Assembly (NCBI GenBank): GCA_021793035.1
Contig: JAJYTM010000033.1
Span: forward strand, 1 to 6,521
DNA from: Microcaldota archaeon
Lineage (GTDB): Archaea > Micrarchaeota > Micrarchaeia > Micrarchaeales > Micrarchaeaceae
DNA: 6,521 nt
Reading direction: 5' to 3'
Shown piece by piece: positions 1-5,923 of this stretch (the stretch's first letter is position 1; each line of letters opens with the position of its first letter). A model generated the notes under the pieces. It ran no database searches. It saw only the letters and a program-made list of their open reading frames with translations, and was not told the DNA's origin. The position numbers and the translations under genes were made by a program.

Positions 1-2
1 TG

Positions 3-86
3 AGCCTAATATTCATAATATTTGTAGACCTTTATCTGAGAGGACTGGCTGCAGGGTTGCCAATAGACAAGATTCTGATACATTAG
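3..86 (+). CDS. C-terminal end of an unidentified membrane protein (5' truncated)
   Basis: An open frame enters from the left edge and ends at TAG 84-86, leaving 27 residues. It opens with a strongly hydrophobic stretch (SLIFIIFVDLYL) followed by RGLAAGLPIDKILIH, which reads like the last transmembrane helix and short tail of an integral membrane protein. The other two forward frames of this stretch are either stopped early or read as non-protein-like, so this is the best reading. The next small gene starts 5-8 nt after its stop, so the two are probably one transcription unit. The family cannot be identified from so short a piece. Confidence 0.55.
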   Translation, partial: SLIFIIFVDLYLRGLAAGLPIDKILIH

Positions 87-91
87 GTGAT

Positions 92-262
92 ATGGTGAAG
101 AGAATTTTACCGACAAGGTTCAGGTATCCGCTGTTCTTCGCTGCGGTAATGATAATGTTCGTAGCAGGATTGGCTGAAAAATACCTCAATCTTGGCATTG
201 GGCTCACAGAAGTTTCGGTTGCCCTGGGATTCATTCTGCTTGTGGTATCTATAGCGGTATGA
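92..262 (+). CDS. Small two-helix membrane protein, unknown function
   Basis: A 56-residue protein from ATG 92 to TGA 260-262. A basic N-terminus (MVKRILPTRFRY) is followed by a hydrophobic helix at about residues 13-28, a short polar turn (EKYLNLGIGLTE), and a second hydrophobic helix at about 40-56 that runs to the C-terminus. The positive N-terminus suggests both ends face the cytoplasm. AGGTGAT at 85-91, a seven-base match to the archaeal SD sequence, abuts the ATG. GTG 95 would have the 3-nt spacing seen in front of two other genes here, so the true protein may be one residue shorter. It sits directly behind another membrane-protein gene, so a shared complex or pathway is possible. I do not recognise a family. 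Confidence 0.6.
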   Translation: MVKRILPTRFRYPLFFAAVMIMFVAGLAEKYLNLGIGLTEVSVALGFILLVVSIAV

Positions 263-272
263 TGCCCATAAT

Positions 273-280
273 GCGCATAT
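273..280 (+). repeat. GCGCATAT octamer, copy 1 (after the small membrane gene)
   Basis: GCGCATAT begins 11 nt after the stop codon at 262. Its first six bases lie inside the palindrome ATGCGCAT (271-278). The same octamer, in the same orientation relative to the upstream gene, follows the DUF373 and HAD-like stop codons. The role is unknown; a 3'-end or regulator-binding element is a guess. Confidence 0.3.
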
Positions 281-313
281 GGTGAGGTGCCGGGGGCATT
301 GATGCGCAGTTCA

Positions 314-322
314 TTTTATAAA
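314..322 (+). promoter_or_regulatory. TATA box for the lyase-VIT1 unit
   Basis: TTTTATAAA is centred about 26 nt before the ATG at 344. Archaeal transcription starts roughly 22-27 nt downstream of the TATA centre, so the RNA should begin at or within a few bases of the start codon, giving a leaderless mRNA. No SD-like sequence lies between the box and the ATG, which agrees. Confidence 0.7.
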
Positions 323-343
323 TGTTGTTTGCGTAGTTGAACT

Positions 344-1729
344 ATGAAACCCCGATACAGACGAGAGAAGGATGCCCTAGGGCTCGTAAACGTGCCTTAC
401 GATTCCTATTACGGATCCGAAACCGCTAGGGCAATATCAAACTTCAAGATATCGGGGCTCACAGTGCCGATGGATTTCATAGTAGCGTACGCGCAGCTGA
501 AGAAAGCAGCGGCCATGGCAAACGCGCGGCTAGGCAAGCTTGATGCAGGTATTGCAAAGGCCATCGGGAAGGCTGCAGATGAAATTGTCGGTAGAAAGCT
601 CGACAGGTACTTCGTTCTTGACATGCTGCAGGCTGGAGCGGGCACTAGCACCAATATGAACCTGAACGAGGTCATAGCCAACAGGGCACTTGAATTGATT
701 GGCAGGAAGAAAGGCGAGTACAAGCACATACATCCCAATGACCATGTGAATATGTCGCAGTCAACCAATGACACTTTTCATGTAGCTACGCATGTAGCAG
801 CGACGAAACTCATGAGCGGTTCGCTTGTTCCTGCGCTCATGCAGATGGAAAAGATTTTCAACGCAAAGTCCCGGGAGTTCTCAAAGACGGTAAAGATAGG
901 AAGGACACACCTGCAGGACGCTGTTCCCATAACCCTCGGGGACGAATTCAGGGGATATTCGGGTCAGGTGGGAAAATGCATAGATTATATATATTACGCG
1001 CTCTCGCTTTTGAAGCACATACCTATCGGAGGCACAGCAGTTGGAACAGGCATAAACGTGCCTGCCGGATATCCTAGGCTGGCTGCCAGGATGCTTTCCG
1101 ACATTACGGGCATCAGGTTCATTGCGGAAACCAACCTGTTTGCTGGAATGCAAAACATTGAGGAGGAGCTTATGCTTTCCGGGGCATTGCGCGCATGCGC
1201 CGTTACGCTCAACAGGATAGCGAACGACTTTAGGCTGATGGGCTCGGGCCCCAGGGCCGGGCTGGGAGAGCTAATACTGCCTTCTGTGCAGCCCGGCTCT
1301 TCGATAATGCCCGGCAAGGTGAACCCGAGCATGGCTGAGATGCTGAACATGGCATGCTTCCAGGTGATGGGCAACTGCACCACCATAGATGAAGCGGCAA
1401 ATGCGGGCCAGCTAGAGCTCAACGTGTTCATGCCTATAGCTGCATTCAACATTGTCTTTGCAATAAAGGTGCTGTCAAGCGCGGTAGATGCGTTCAACGA
1501 CAAGTGCCTCAGGGGGGTGTCTGCCAATGAAGCAAGGATAGGCAAGACGCTTGAGGAAAACCTGTCCCTGGCTACGGCTTTGACCCCCTACATTGGCTAC
1601 GCAAAGGCTGCGGAGATAGCCAATGAGGCAGCCTCTACAGGCAAGACGATAATGCAGGTGTGCCTGGAGCGCAGGGTGCTCGACAAAGACAAGCTCGAGA
1701 AGGTGCTCGACTCCAGGAACCTGGTATAG
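344..1729 (+). CDS. aspA: Aspartate ammonia-lyase-like enzyme (fumarase/aspartase superfamily)
   Basis: A full-length (461 aa) soluble homotetrameric lyase of the superfamily that includes aspartase (L-aspartate to fumarate plus ammonia) and class II fumarase (fumarate to L-malate). Visible motifs are GAGTSTNMN (98-106), HPNDHVNMSQSTND (130-143), GRTHLQDAVP (186-195, with the T188-H189 pair), GTAVGTGIN (230-238) and the mobile signature loop GSSIMPGKVNP (318-328). By family homology S319 is the catalytic base, and K325 and N327 contact substrate. GAGTS rather than GSGTQ, QSTND rather than QSSND, and DAVP rather than DATP favour aspartase. The stretch ELNVFMP near 358-364 is more fumarase-like, so fumarase is the alternative. 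The ATG at 344 fits the normal N-terminus and the TATA spacing. It is followed after 12 nt by the VIT1 gene, probably co-transcribed. Superfamily membership is near certain; the substrate is not. Confidence 0.8.
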   Translation: MKPRYRREKDALGLVNVPYDSYYGSETARAISNFKISGLTVPMDFIVAYAQLKKAAAMANARLGKLDAGIAKAIGKAADEIVGRKLDRYFVLDMLQAGAGTSTNMNLNEVIANRALELIGRKKGEYKHIHPNDHVNMSQSTNDTFHVATHVAATKLMSGSLVPALMQMEKIFNAKSREFSKTVKIGRTHLQDAVPITLGDEFRGYSGQVGKCIDYIYYALSLLKHIPIGGTAVGTGINVPAGYPRLAARMLSDITGIRFIAETNLFAGMQNIEEELMLSGALRACAVTLNRIANDFRLMGSGPRAGLGELILPSVQPGSSIMPGKVNPSMAEMLNMACFQVMGNCTTIDEAANAGQLELNVFMPIAAFNIVFAIKVLSSAVDAFNDKCLRGVSANEARIGKTLEENLSLATALTPYIGYAKAAEIANEAASTGKTIMQVCLERRVLDKDKLEKVLDSRNLV

Positions 1730-1741
1730 AATCTGGTTGGG

Positions 1742-2677
1742 ATGGACACGAAAGAGAGGAACAGCTATCTGCTGGGCCTTTACAGGGAAGAAGTGCTGCA
1801 CAAGAGGGTATACAGGAAGCTGGCATACATAGAGAGGGATAAGAGGCTCAAGGCAGTGCTTAGCGAGCTGTCGGGCGTCGAATCCTACCATGCAACCCTG
1901 TGGTCGCAGCTGGTGGACGTGAAAGGATCCAATGTTTCAAAGCTAAAGCTGCAGTTCACCTTCTTCATGCTGGGCTTGCTGAGGAGGCTGTTCGGCCTCT
2001 CCGTGGCCATAAAGGCGATAGAGCACAGGGAGATGGAGCTCTACGAAAAGATAGGCTCCGCTGCAAACCTCTTTAGGGGGGACGCGAAGAGGAGAGGGAT
2101 AATATCCAGGATAAAGGCCGACGAGCAGAAGAGGGAGATACCGCTCCAGAAGAGGATAAGCGAGTACAGCAAGGTCATAGAAAATATAAGGGATATAACA
2201 TTCGGCATGAATGACGGCCTGGTAGAGGTGCTTGCCGCTACGGTTGGATTGGGCGCGGCACTGCAAACGCCGATACTGGTGGCCATAGGCGGCCTTATAG
2301 TCGCGGTATCAGGCACATTGTCCATGGCAGGAGGGGCGTATATATCGACGCAGTACGAAAGCGGCGTGAGGTCTAAGCACAGGAACATGCATTCATCGCC
2401 GATAGGATCTGCTTTCTATGTTGGCCTGCCTTATATATTCGGCGCAGCGTTCCCGCTCGCGCCATTCGTGCTCGGATTCGGGGGAGTTGCAGGCATAGCC
2501 TACTCTATGGTACTCACAGCCATAGTGCTTGCAATAGTTGCGGCGCTGATAGCAGTTGTAACGAACAAGAGCGTAAGCCGGAGGGTTGCAACCACCCTTG
2601 CAATATCGCTCGGGGCAGCAGTAGTGACTATACTCCTTGGAGCGTATGTGAGGCACGTGCTGCATATAGGCGTCTGA
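1742..2677 (+). CDS. VIT1/CCC1-family metal transporter with N-terminal ferritin-like domain
   Basis: A 311-aa protein with two parts. Residues about 1-145 are helical and resemble a rubrerythrin/ferritin-like domain: LYREEVLHKRVY (13-24), ESYHATLW (47-54, an ExxH motif), IEHREMELYEKI (93-104) and ADEQKRE (126-132). Residues about 150-311 are a VIT1/CCC1 membrane domain with about five helices, opening with the hallmark RDITFGMNDGLVEVL (150-164) and containing GTLSMAGGAYIST (191-203). This architecture matches MbfA-type transporters, which move iron or manganese out of the cytoplasm, with the ferritin-like part sensing or oxidising metal. Two departures are visible. The last iron-ligand motif reads DExxR (127-131) rather than DExxH, and the SMxxGEY motif of VIT1/CCC1 has Ala for Glu. 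It lies 12 nt behind the lyase gene. Metal and direction of transport are inferred from the family. Confidence 0.85.
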   Translation: MDTKERNSYLLGLYREEVLHKRVYRKLAYIERDKRLKAVLSELSGVESYHATLWSQLVDVKGSNVSKLKLQFTFFMLGLLRRLFGLSVAIKAIEHREMELYEKIGSAANLFRGDAKRRGIISRIKADEQKREIPLQKRISEYSKVIENIRDITFGMNDGLVEVLAATVGLGAALQTPILVAIGGLIVAVSGTLSMAGGAYISTQYESGVRSKHRNMHSSPIGSAFYVGLPYIFGAAFPLAPFVLGFGGVAGIAYSMVLTAIVLAIVAALIAVVTNKSVSRRVATTLAISLGAAVVTILLGAYVRHVLHIGV

Positions 2678-2698
2678 TGGCTCCCATGTGCAAAGCCG

Positions 2699-2706
2699 AT
2701 ATGCGC
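2699..2706 (-). repeat. GCGCATAT octamer, copy 2 (after DUF373)
   Basis: On the minus strand GCGCATAT begins 2 nt after the DUF373 stop (2710-2708). It lies in the 30-bp space between the convergent VIT1 and DUF373 genes, so it would be near the 3' end of both mRNAs. Confidence 0.3.
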
Positions 2707-2707
2707 G

Positions 2708-3928
2708 TTACCTTATTACTACCCTATCGGCTACGCTGACTACCCTATCAACGTCATATGATATCACAGTGCCGTAGTTGGTCTTTACGAATATCCGGCT
2801 CTTCGCGGGCTGCACCTTCACGACCTTGCCTATGTATGCTCCGATGTCGTTTATGACATGCTTGTTCTTCATCCTGGCGCGGCGTATGGCGTCGCCCTTG
2901 AGCCTGCTGCTGAACAGCGAAACGCCGTAGCCGGCGAGTATCCCAACAAGGCTGTAAACGAGGAGCTGCCAAAAGTATATCTGCCCTATGAACCATGCGG
3001 ACATTATGTACAGCAGCGCTATGCCTATTATGCCATAGCCCATGTACGTGCCCTGCTTTATCGCCTTGTATACCATGCGCTTGTTCTCCAGGTCCAGGAT
3101 CCTTCCTACAACATAGAGCAGCAGGCTTATCGGGAATATTATCAGGAACCCTTCTATGGTATATGCCGTTGTTGTCAGGGGGCCTGATACAGCACTCACT
3201 GCGCTGGCGTAGCTGCCATAGCTTACTGCTATCGCTATGAAGAAGAACAATATCGCGCCTATGTAGAATATGAAGCTGAAGCGGTCTATGCTGAAGCCGA
3301 GCCCTTTGAATGATTGCACAAGGCTGTCTTCTATGCCTAGGCCCTTTATTACCAGGTATAGGCCTATCAGGCCAACAGGTAGCTGCCATCCGAAATGAAA
3401 GTAGTAGCTTACTGCAAAAAGCAGCAGTATTGCAGCAGGTATGCCGAACACTATCCTTGCGTAGTGGGGCTCCTTGAGCTTCTCCAGTATAGTGAAATAT
3501 GTGTTCTCGAACTGCTCCGCCTGCTTCATCCTCAGTATGTCGACGCTGTTGACCTTTATGCGCGTCTTGAGCAGCGGCAGAACGCGATTGTCGCTTGCGC
3601 CGTCCGTTACCAGAACGCATGCGTCGGACTTGAACCTGTCGAGCACTATGTCTATCTGCCTGGAAAGCTCCGCGTCGGCCACGTATCCCTCTTTCTCCGC
3701 GCCAGTTATTGTGACGAGGTTCACTTTGTAGCCCTGCTTCCTGAGCTCATCGTATTTCTTGACTGCTTCGAACATGGTGTTTCCGTCAGTATCCTGGGGG
3801 TCCGCAAGGGTGAGGGCTGCCGCTGCCTTGAGGTTTTCCTCTCTCCCCACTACCGGGCCAGTAATCCTTGTCTTACGGTAGAGGTCGTTGTCTATGTCTA
3901 CAGCCAGTATGAGGAGTCTTTCAGGCAA
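2708..3928 (-). CDS. DUF373 family membrane protein
   Basis: A 406-aa protein with a soluble N-terminal domain and a membrane domain. Residues 1-150 carry DUF373 hallmarks: LILAVDIDNDLYRKTRI (6-22), PVVGREENLKAAAALTLADPQDTDGN (25-50), VTDGASDNRVLPLL (107-120) and a KxxxxFENTYFTI segment near 135-147. About six hydrophobic helices follow (roughly 158-176, 181-198, 217-236, 254-274, 296-312, 314-338). The last 60 residues (345-406) look like a small beta-barrel (DIGAYIGKVVKVQ...). Translation should begin at TTG 3928-3926: the in-frame stop TAA lies at 3940-3938 and no ATG or GTG intervenes before the conserved N-terminus. GTGAT lies 3 nt before the TTG. DUF373 proteins are widespread in archaea and have no assigned biochemical function. 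It lies 70 nt behind PriS with its own TATA box. Confidence 0.85.
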   Translation of the reverse strand: MPERLLILAVDIDNDLYRKTRITGPVVGREENLKAAAALTLADPQDTDGNTMFEAVKKYDELRKQGYKVNLVTITGAEKEGYVADAELSRQIDIVLDRFKSDACVLVTDGASDNRVLPLLKTRIKVNSVDILRMKQAEQFENTYFTILEKLKEPHYARIVFGIPAAILLLFAVSYYFHFGWQLPVGLIGLYLVIKGLGIEDSLVQSFKGLGFSIDRFSFIFYIGAILFFFIAIAVSYGSYASAVSAVSGPLTTTAYTIEGFLIIFPISLLLYVVGRILDLENKRMVYKAIKQGTYMGYGIIGIALLYIMSAWFIGQIYFWQLLVYSLVGILAGYGVSLFSSRLKGDAIRRARMKNKHVINDIGAYIGKVVKVQPAKSRIFVKTNYGTVISYDVDRVVSVADRVVIR

Positions 3929-3959
3929 AATATCACATTAAATAAGATTGTGTGGTAGG

Positions 3960-3968
3960 ATTATAAAT
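3960..3968 (-). promoter_or_regulatory. TATA box for the DUF373 gene
   Basis: On the minus strand this reads ATTTATAAT, centred about 36 nt before the TTG start at 3928. That predicts a leader of about 10 nt, the same geometry as for PriS and the HAD-like gene. A second AT-rich match (CTTATTTAA, 3938-3946) is only 14 nt from the start codon, too close to serve this start. Confidence 0.5.
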
Positions 3969-3998
3969 GTTTTCGTAATGCACGCGTATATGCCAATA

Positions 3999-5144
3999 TT
4001 ATTGGAATACCGCCACGCGCTTAAGCATCAGGTAAAGCGCAGCATATGTGGGCAGCTCCACATTCTTGCCCTTGTATGGGCCGAAGCTGCTTCCCCCTAT
4101 CGCCAGCACAGGGGATTCAGTGACATGCACCGCTACGGTGCCGCCCCTGAATAGAACTGCTTCCTTCATCGGGTCGAAGTTCTCCAGTGCCTTGATGCTC
4201 TCTACGCTCTTTGATATTAGGCCTGTATCGCCGTGTATAGTATTAGGCACCCTGAGCAGGTGGTCCATCACGCTGGTAACGTTCTTGTCTATGAATGTCG
4301 TCTGGCTTATCGACATCGCCTTCAGTATGCTGTTCCATACCTCTGCTTTCTTGGGCAGGTTCACCTTGTCCCAATTGCCCGTGGTTATGCCCATTATAAC
4401 ATCTGCCTTGCTTCGCAGCAGCTTCCTGGCGAGCGGCTTTTCTATCCCTAGCGACACCAGCTTATCCTCGCCGGAATTCAGGGCTGATATCATGCCCCTC
4501 GCTATCCTCCCGCCCCACCCCGCATCGTCAGGCTTGGGCCCTCTCAGCTGCTTCTTCGGGTCATCTATGTTAGGGAAGAACCTGCTTAGGGTTATGCCCT
4601 TGCCAGTTATATAATCGCTCACGCGCTTGCGCGCATCGGCATTGAGGTTCATGAACTCTTCGTCTATGACATGCACGTGATAACCCCTGTTGCCGCTGAA
4701 GTTTATCGTTATCTTATCGGCAGGCACGCCGAAATCCGGTATTAGAAAGTCCTCTATGAGCTTGAACACCTCCTCCTTTGTCGCATCGAGGCAGTTGCTG
4801 CACACCCATGACCTTCCGTGCTCCAGCTGGCATTTTAGGTTAAGGTCTGTCGAATCGATGTCGAAGACGAGCTCCGACCTTACCCTTTCCTTCTTCTCCA
4901 TAGGCCGGGCGCCCGGGTATCTGTATATTGACGTTGATACAGATATGAATGCGGGAGTATCAGACAGTATGTAGCTCTTGAACTCGTTGAACGTGCGGAA
5001 AGATATGTGCCTCTTCACTATTTTGCTCTCGAAATCGCCGAAGCCGAACTCCCTCCTGCTCAGCTCGCTTATTGGTATGTAGGCCTTGCGGTAATATTCG
5101 TTGAACTTTATTTTCGCAAAAGACGCTACCCTGCTGTCCAGCAA
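3999..5144 (-). CDS. priS: DNA primase small (catalytic) subunit PriS
   Basis: The archaeal/eukaryotic-type primase catalytic subunit, which with PriL makes the primers for replication. With TTG at 5144-5142 as start it is 381 aa. Numbered from there, it shows RREFGF (30-35), ELVFDIDSTDL (91-101) with metal-binding D95 and D97, a zinc knuckle C105-H109-C115-C118, and nucleotide-binding SGNRGYH (150-156). IDKNVTSVMDHLLRVP (286-301) supplies the third acidic residue, D287, as in eukaryotic PRIM1. IHGDTGLIS follows. The frame stays open to GTG 5204 (401 aa), but that would place a strong TATA box inside the coding region and adds residues the family lacks. GGTGGT sits 3 nt before the TTG, giving good SD spacing. 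It is slightly longer than typical archaeal PriS (about 330-350 aa). The DUF373 gene follows downstream. Confidence 0.92.
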   Translation of the reverse strand: MLDSRVASFAKIKFNEYYRKAYIPISELSRREFGFGDFESKIVKRHISFRTFNEFKSYILSDTPAFISVSTSIYRYPGARPMEKKERVRSELVFDIDSTDLNLKCQLEHGRSWVCSNCLDATKEEVFKLIEDFLIPDFGVPADKITINFSGNRGYHVHVIDEEFMNLNADARKRVSDYITGKGITLSRFFPNIDDPKKQLRGPKPDDAGWGGRIARGMISALNSGEDKLVSLGIEKPLARKLLRSKADVIMGITTGNWDKVNLPKKAEVWNSILKAMSISQTTFIDKNVTSVMDHLLRVPNTIHGDTGLISKSVESIKALENFDPMKEAVLFRGGTVAVHVTESPVLAIGGSSFGPYKGKNVELPTYAALYLMLKRVAVFQ

Positions 5145-5147
5145 TCT

Positions 5148-5153
5148 ACCACC
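5148..5153 (-). promoter_or_regulatory. SD-like ribosome binding site of priS
   Basis: GGTGGT on the minus strand matches the archaeal SD core GGTGAT at five of six bases and lies 3 nt before TTG 5144. The same 3-nt spacing occurs before the DUF373 TTG (GTGAT, 3936-3932). This site decides the start between TTG 5144 and GTG 5204, which has no SD match in front of it. Confidence 0.5.
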
Positions 5154-5174
5154 ATCGCTAATTTTATTTATTGC

Positions 5175-5187
5175 AAAATATAAATAC
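5175..5187 (-). promoter_or_regulatory. TATA box for priS
   Basis: On the minus strand this reads GTATTTATATTTT, centred about 36 nt before TTG 5144. Transcription is then expected near 5155, leaving about 10 nt of leader that just includes the SD-like GGTGGT (5153-5148). It argues against a start at GTG 5204, which lies upstream of this box. Confidence 0.6.
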
Positions 5188-5270
5188 ACAACCAATGGAT
5201 GCACGGTGAGGCTCTCATGCCGGCGGACTTCGTTATCTGATTATTAGACAATCGTTGAATGCCGAACAGG

Positions 5271-5280
5271 CATATATAAA
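5271..5280 (+). promoter_or_regulatory. TATA box for the HAD-like gene
   Basis: CATATATAAA is centred about 35 nt before ATG 5311, predicting transcription start near 5302 and a leader of about 9 nt without a convincing SD. It faces away from the priS promoter. The two boxes are about 90 bp apart, and I see no further clear operator or repeat between them. Confidence 0.6.
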
Positions 5281-5310
5281 CCTTCGCGTTGAAAGCCTCT
5301 TTGCGGTACA

Positions 5311-5883
5311 ATGACAAACAAGGATAAAGAAACTGCCGGACGAAGGGAGATAGTGGTAGTCGATAGGGACGGGGTCGTTATAGACGATATCAATATGAAA
5401 TTCGATACCATATTCAGGCGCGGCAATTCGCTGCCCGAAAGGGCGCTTAAGGAACTGATATTCGTATCGCTGAACCTTCTGCCAATGAAAAGGAAGAGGA
5501 TATTGGAGCAGTATGAAGGCTTGGATCCTGAAGCTGAGGAGTATATGAAGAAGGCTCAAGGCAGCGGCAAAAGCATAAGGGTAAAGACCGCCAACATGAA
5601 GGTCGACGCGGAGAAGGAGAGATCCATGCTTGAATCCCATGGGATCCATGCCGAAGTAGAGCATGCAGGCATGTTCAACAAGCTTGACAACTACAATAGG
5701 GACGAGATAGAGCTAGTCGAGGACAACCAGCTAGCTTCATTGATGGCCCTGATAAGGACAGGCGGCACAGAGAAGAGCATAAAGCTGATAAGGAAGGATT
5801 ATAACTCAATATCCGGCTTCTTAATAAAAGCCTTTGGAAGGCATGGCAGGCTCAAGTATACGAACCTAGAAGAGCCGGAATGA
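5311..5883 (+). CDS. HAD-like protein of unknown function
   Basis: A 190-aa soluble protein. The segment IVVVDRDGVVIDD (14-26) is a beta strand followed by DxDGV, the motif I nucleophile (D18) and acid/base (D20) of haloacid-dehalogenase-fold phosphatases. Other HAD motifs can be placed tentatively: T93 in RVKTANM for motif II, K124 in FNKLD for motif III, and E137-D138 in ELVEDN for motif IV. The 40 residues after motif I (SLPERALKEL...RKRILEQYEGL) could form a small helical cap. The C-terminal 40 residues are basic and carry no motif I recognise. It is shorter than many HAD enzymes. It stands alone, divergent from priS and convergent with the tRNA/tatD unit. HAD fold is an inference from motif I plus spacing, and the substrate is unknown. 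The ATG fits the TATA spacing. Confidence 0.6.
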   Translation: MTNKDKETAGRREIVVVDRDGVVIDDINMKFDTIFRRGNSLPERALKELIFVSLNLLPMKRKRILEQYEGLDPEAEEYMKKAQGSGKSIRVKTANMKVDAEKERSMLESHGIHAEVEHAGMFNKLDNYNRDEIELVEDNQLASLMALIRTGGTEKSIKLIRKDYNSISGFLIKAFGRHGRLKYTNLEEPE

Positions 5884-5887
5884 TAAG

Positions 5888-5895
5888 GCGCATAT
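5888..5895 (+). repeat. GCGCATAT octamer, copy 3 (after the HAD-like gene)
   Basis: GCGCATAT begins 5 nt after the HAD-like stop and overlaps the perfect 10-bp palindrome CGCATATGCG (5889-5898). It is followed by the 5901-5922 hairpin. Confidence 0.3.
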
Positions 5896-5900
5896 GCGAG

Positions 5901-5922
5901 CTTATGCAGTTAAGTGCATGAG
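5901..5922 (+). repeat. Inverted repeat / hairpin downstream of the HAD-like gene
   Basis: Bases 5901-5908 and 5915-5922 form an eight-pair stem (one T-G wobble when read as plus-strand RNA) around the loop GTTAAG. It starts 18 nt after the HAD-like stop codon and ends two bases before the tRNA 3' end on the other strand. The minus-strand version has an A-C mismatch, so it folds better in the plus-strand RNA. No T run follows, so it is not a standard terminator. It may shape the 3' end of the HAD-like mRNA, or be chance. Confidence 0.35.
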
Positions 5923-5923
5923 G

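Noticed and set aside
13..234. 73-codon minus-strand frame at the left edge
   Set aside because: The plus strand offers two consecutive protein-like membrane frames with an SD between them. The minus frame has no signals.
994..1545. Open frame (183 codons) on the minus strand opposite the lyase
   Set aside because: It is antisense to the conserved active-site region of the lyase and has no initiation signals.
2754..3620. 288-codon minus-strand frame overlapping DUF373 in another frame
   Set aside because: Highly basic, Arg/His/Gln-rich translation typical of an off-frame reading of the DUF373 gene.
3395..3958. Open frame (187 codons) on the plus strand opposite DUF373
   Set aside because: The minus-strand frame carries clear DUF373 motifs and membrane helices. 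The plus-strand product is rich in Cys and Tyr without a recognisable domain.
4262..4295. Apparent loss of the third catalytic Asp in PriS (Val where a later Asp stands in VTxD of some archaeal enzymes)
   Set aside because: Aligning with the eukaryotic PRIM1 pattern LDxNV...NHLLK places the catalytic Asp at the preceding IDKNV, which is present. No active-site loss is supported.
4048..4614. Long open frame (188 codons) on the plus strand opposite priS
   Set aside because: It is antisense to a strongly conserved primase, has a low-complexity S/L/P-rich composition, and has no promoter or SD. It is a codon-bias shadow.
5205..5270. Possible small RNA or C/D-box RNA between the divergent promoters
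   Set aside because: No C box (RUGAUGA) with a matching D box, and no stable hairpin seen on either strand.
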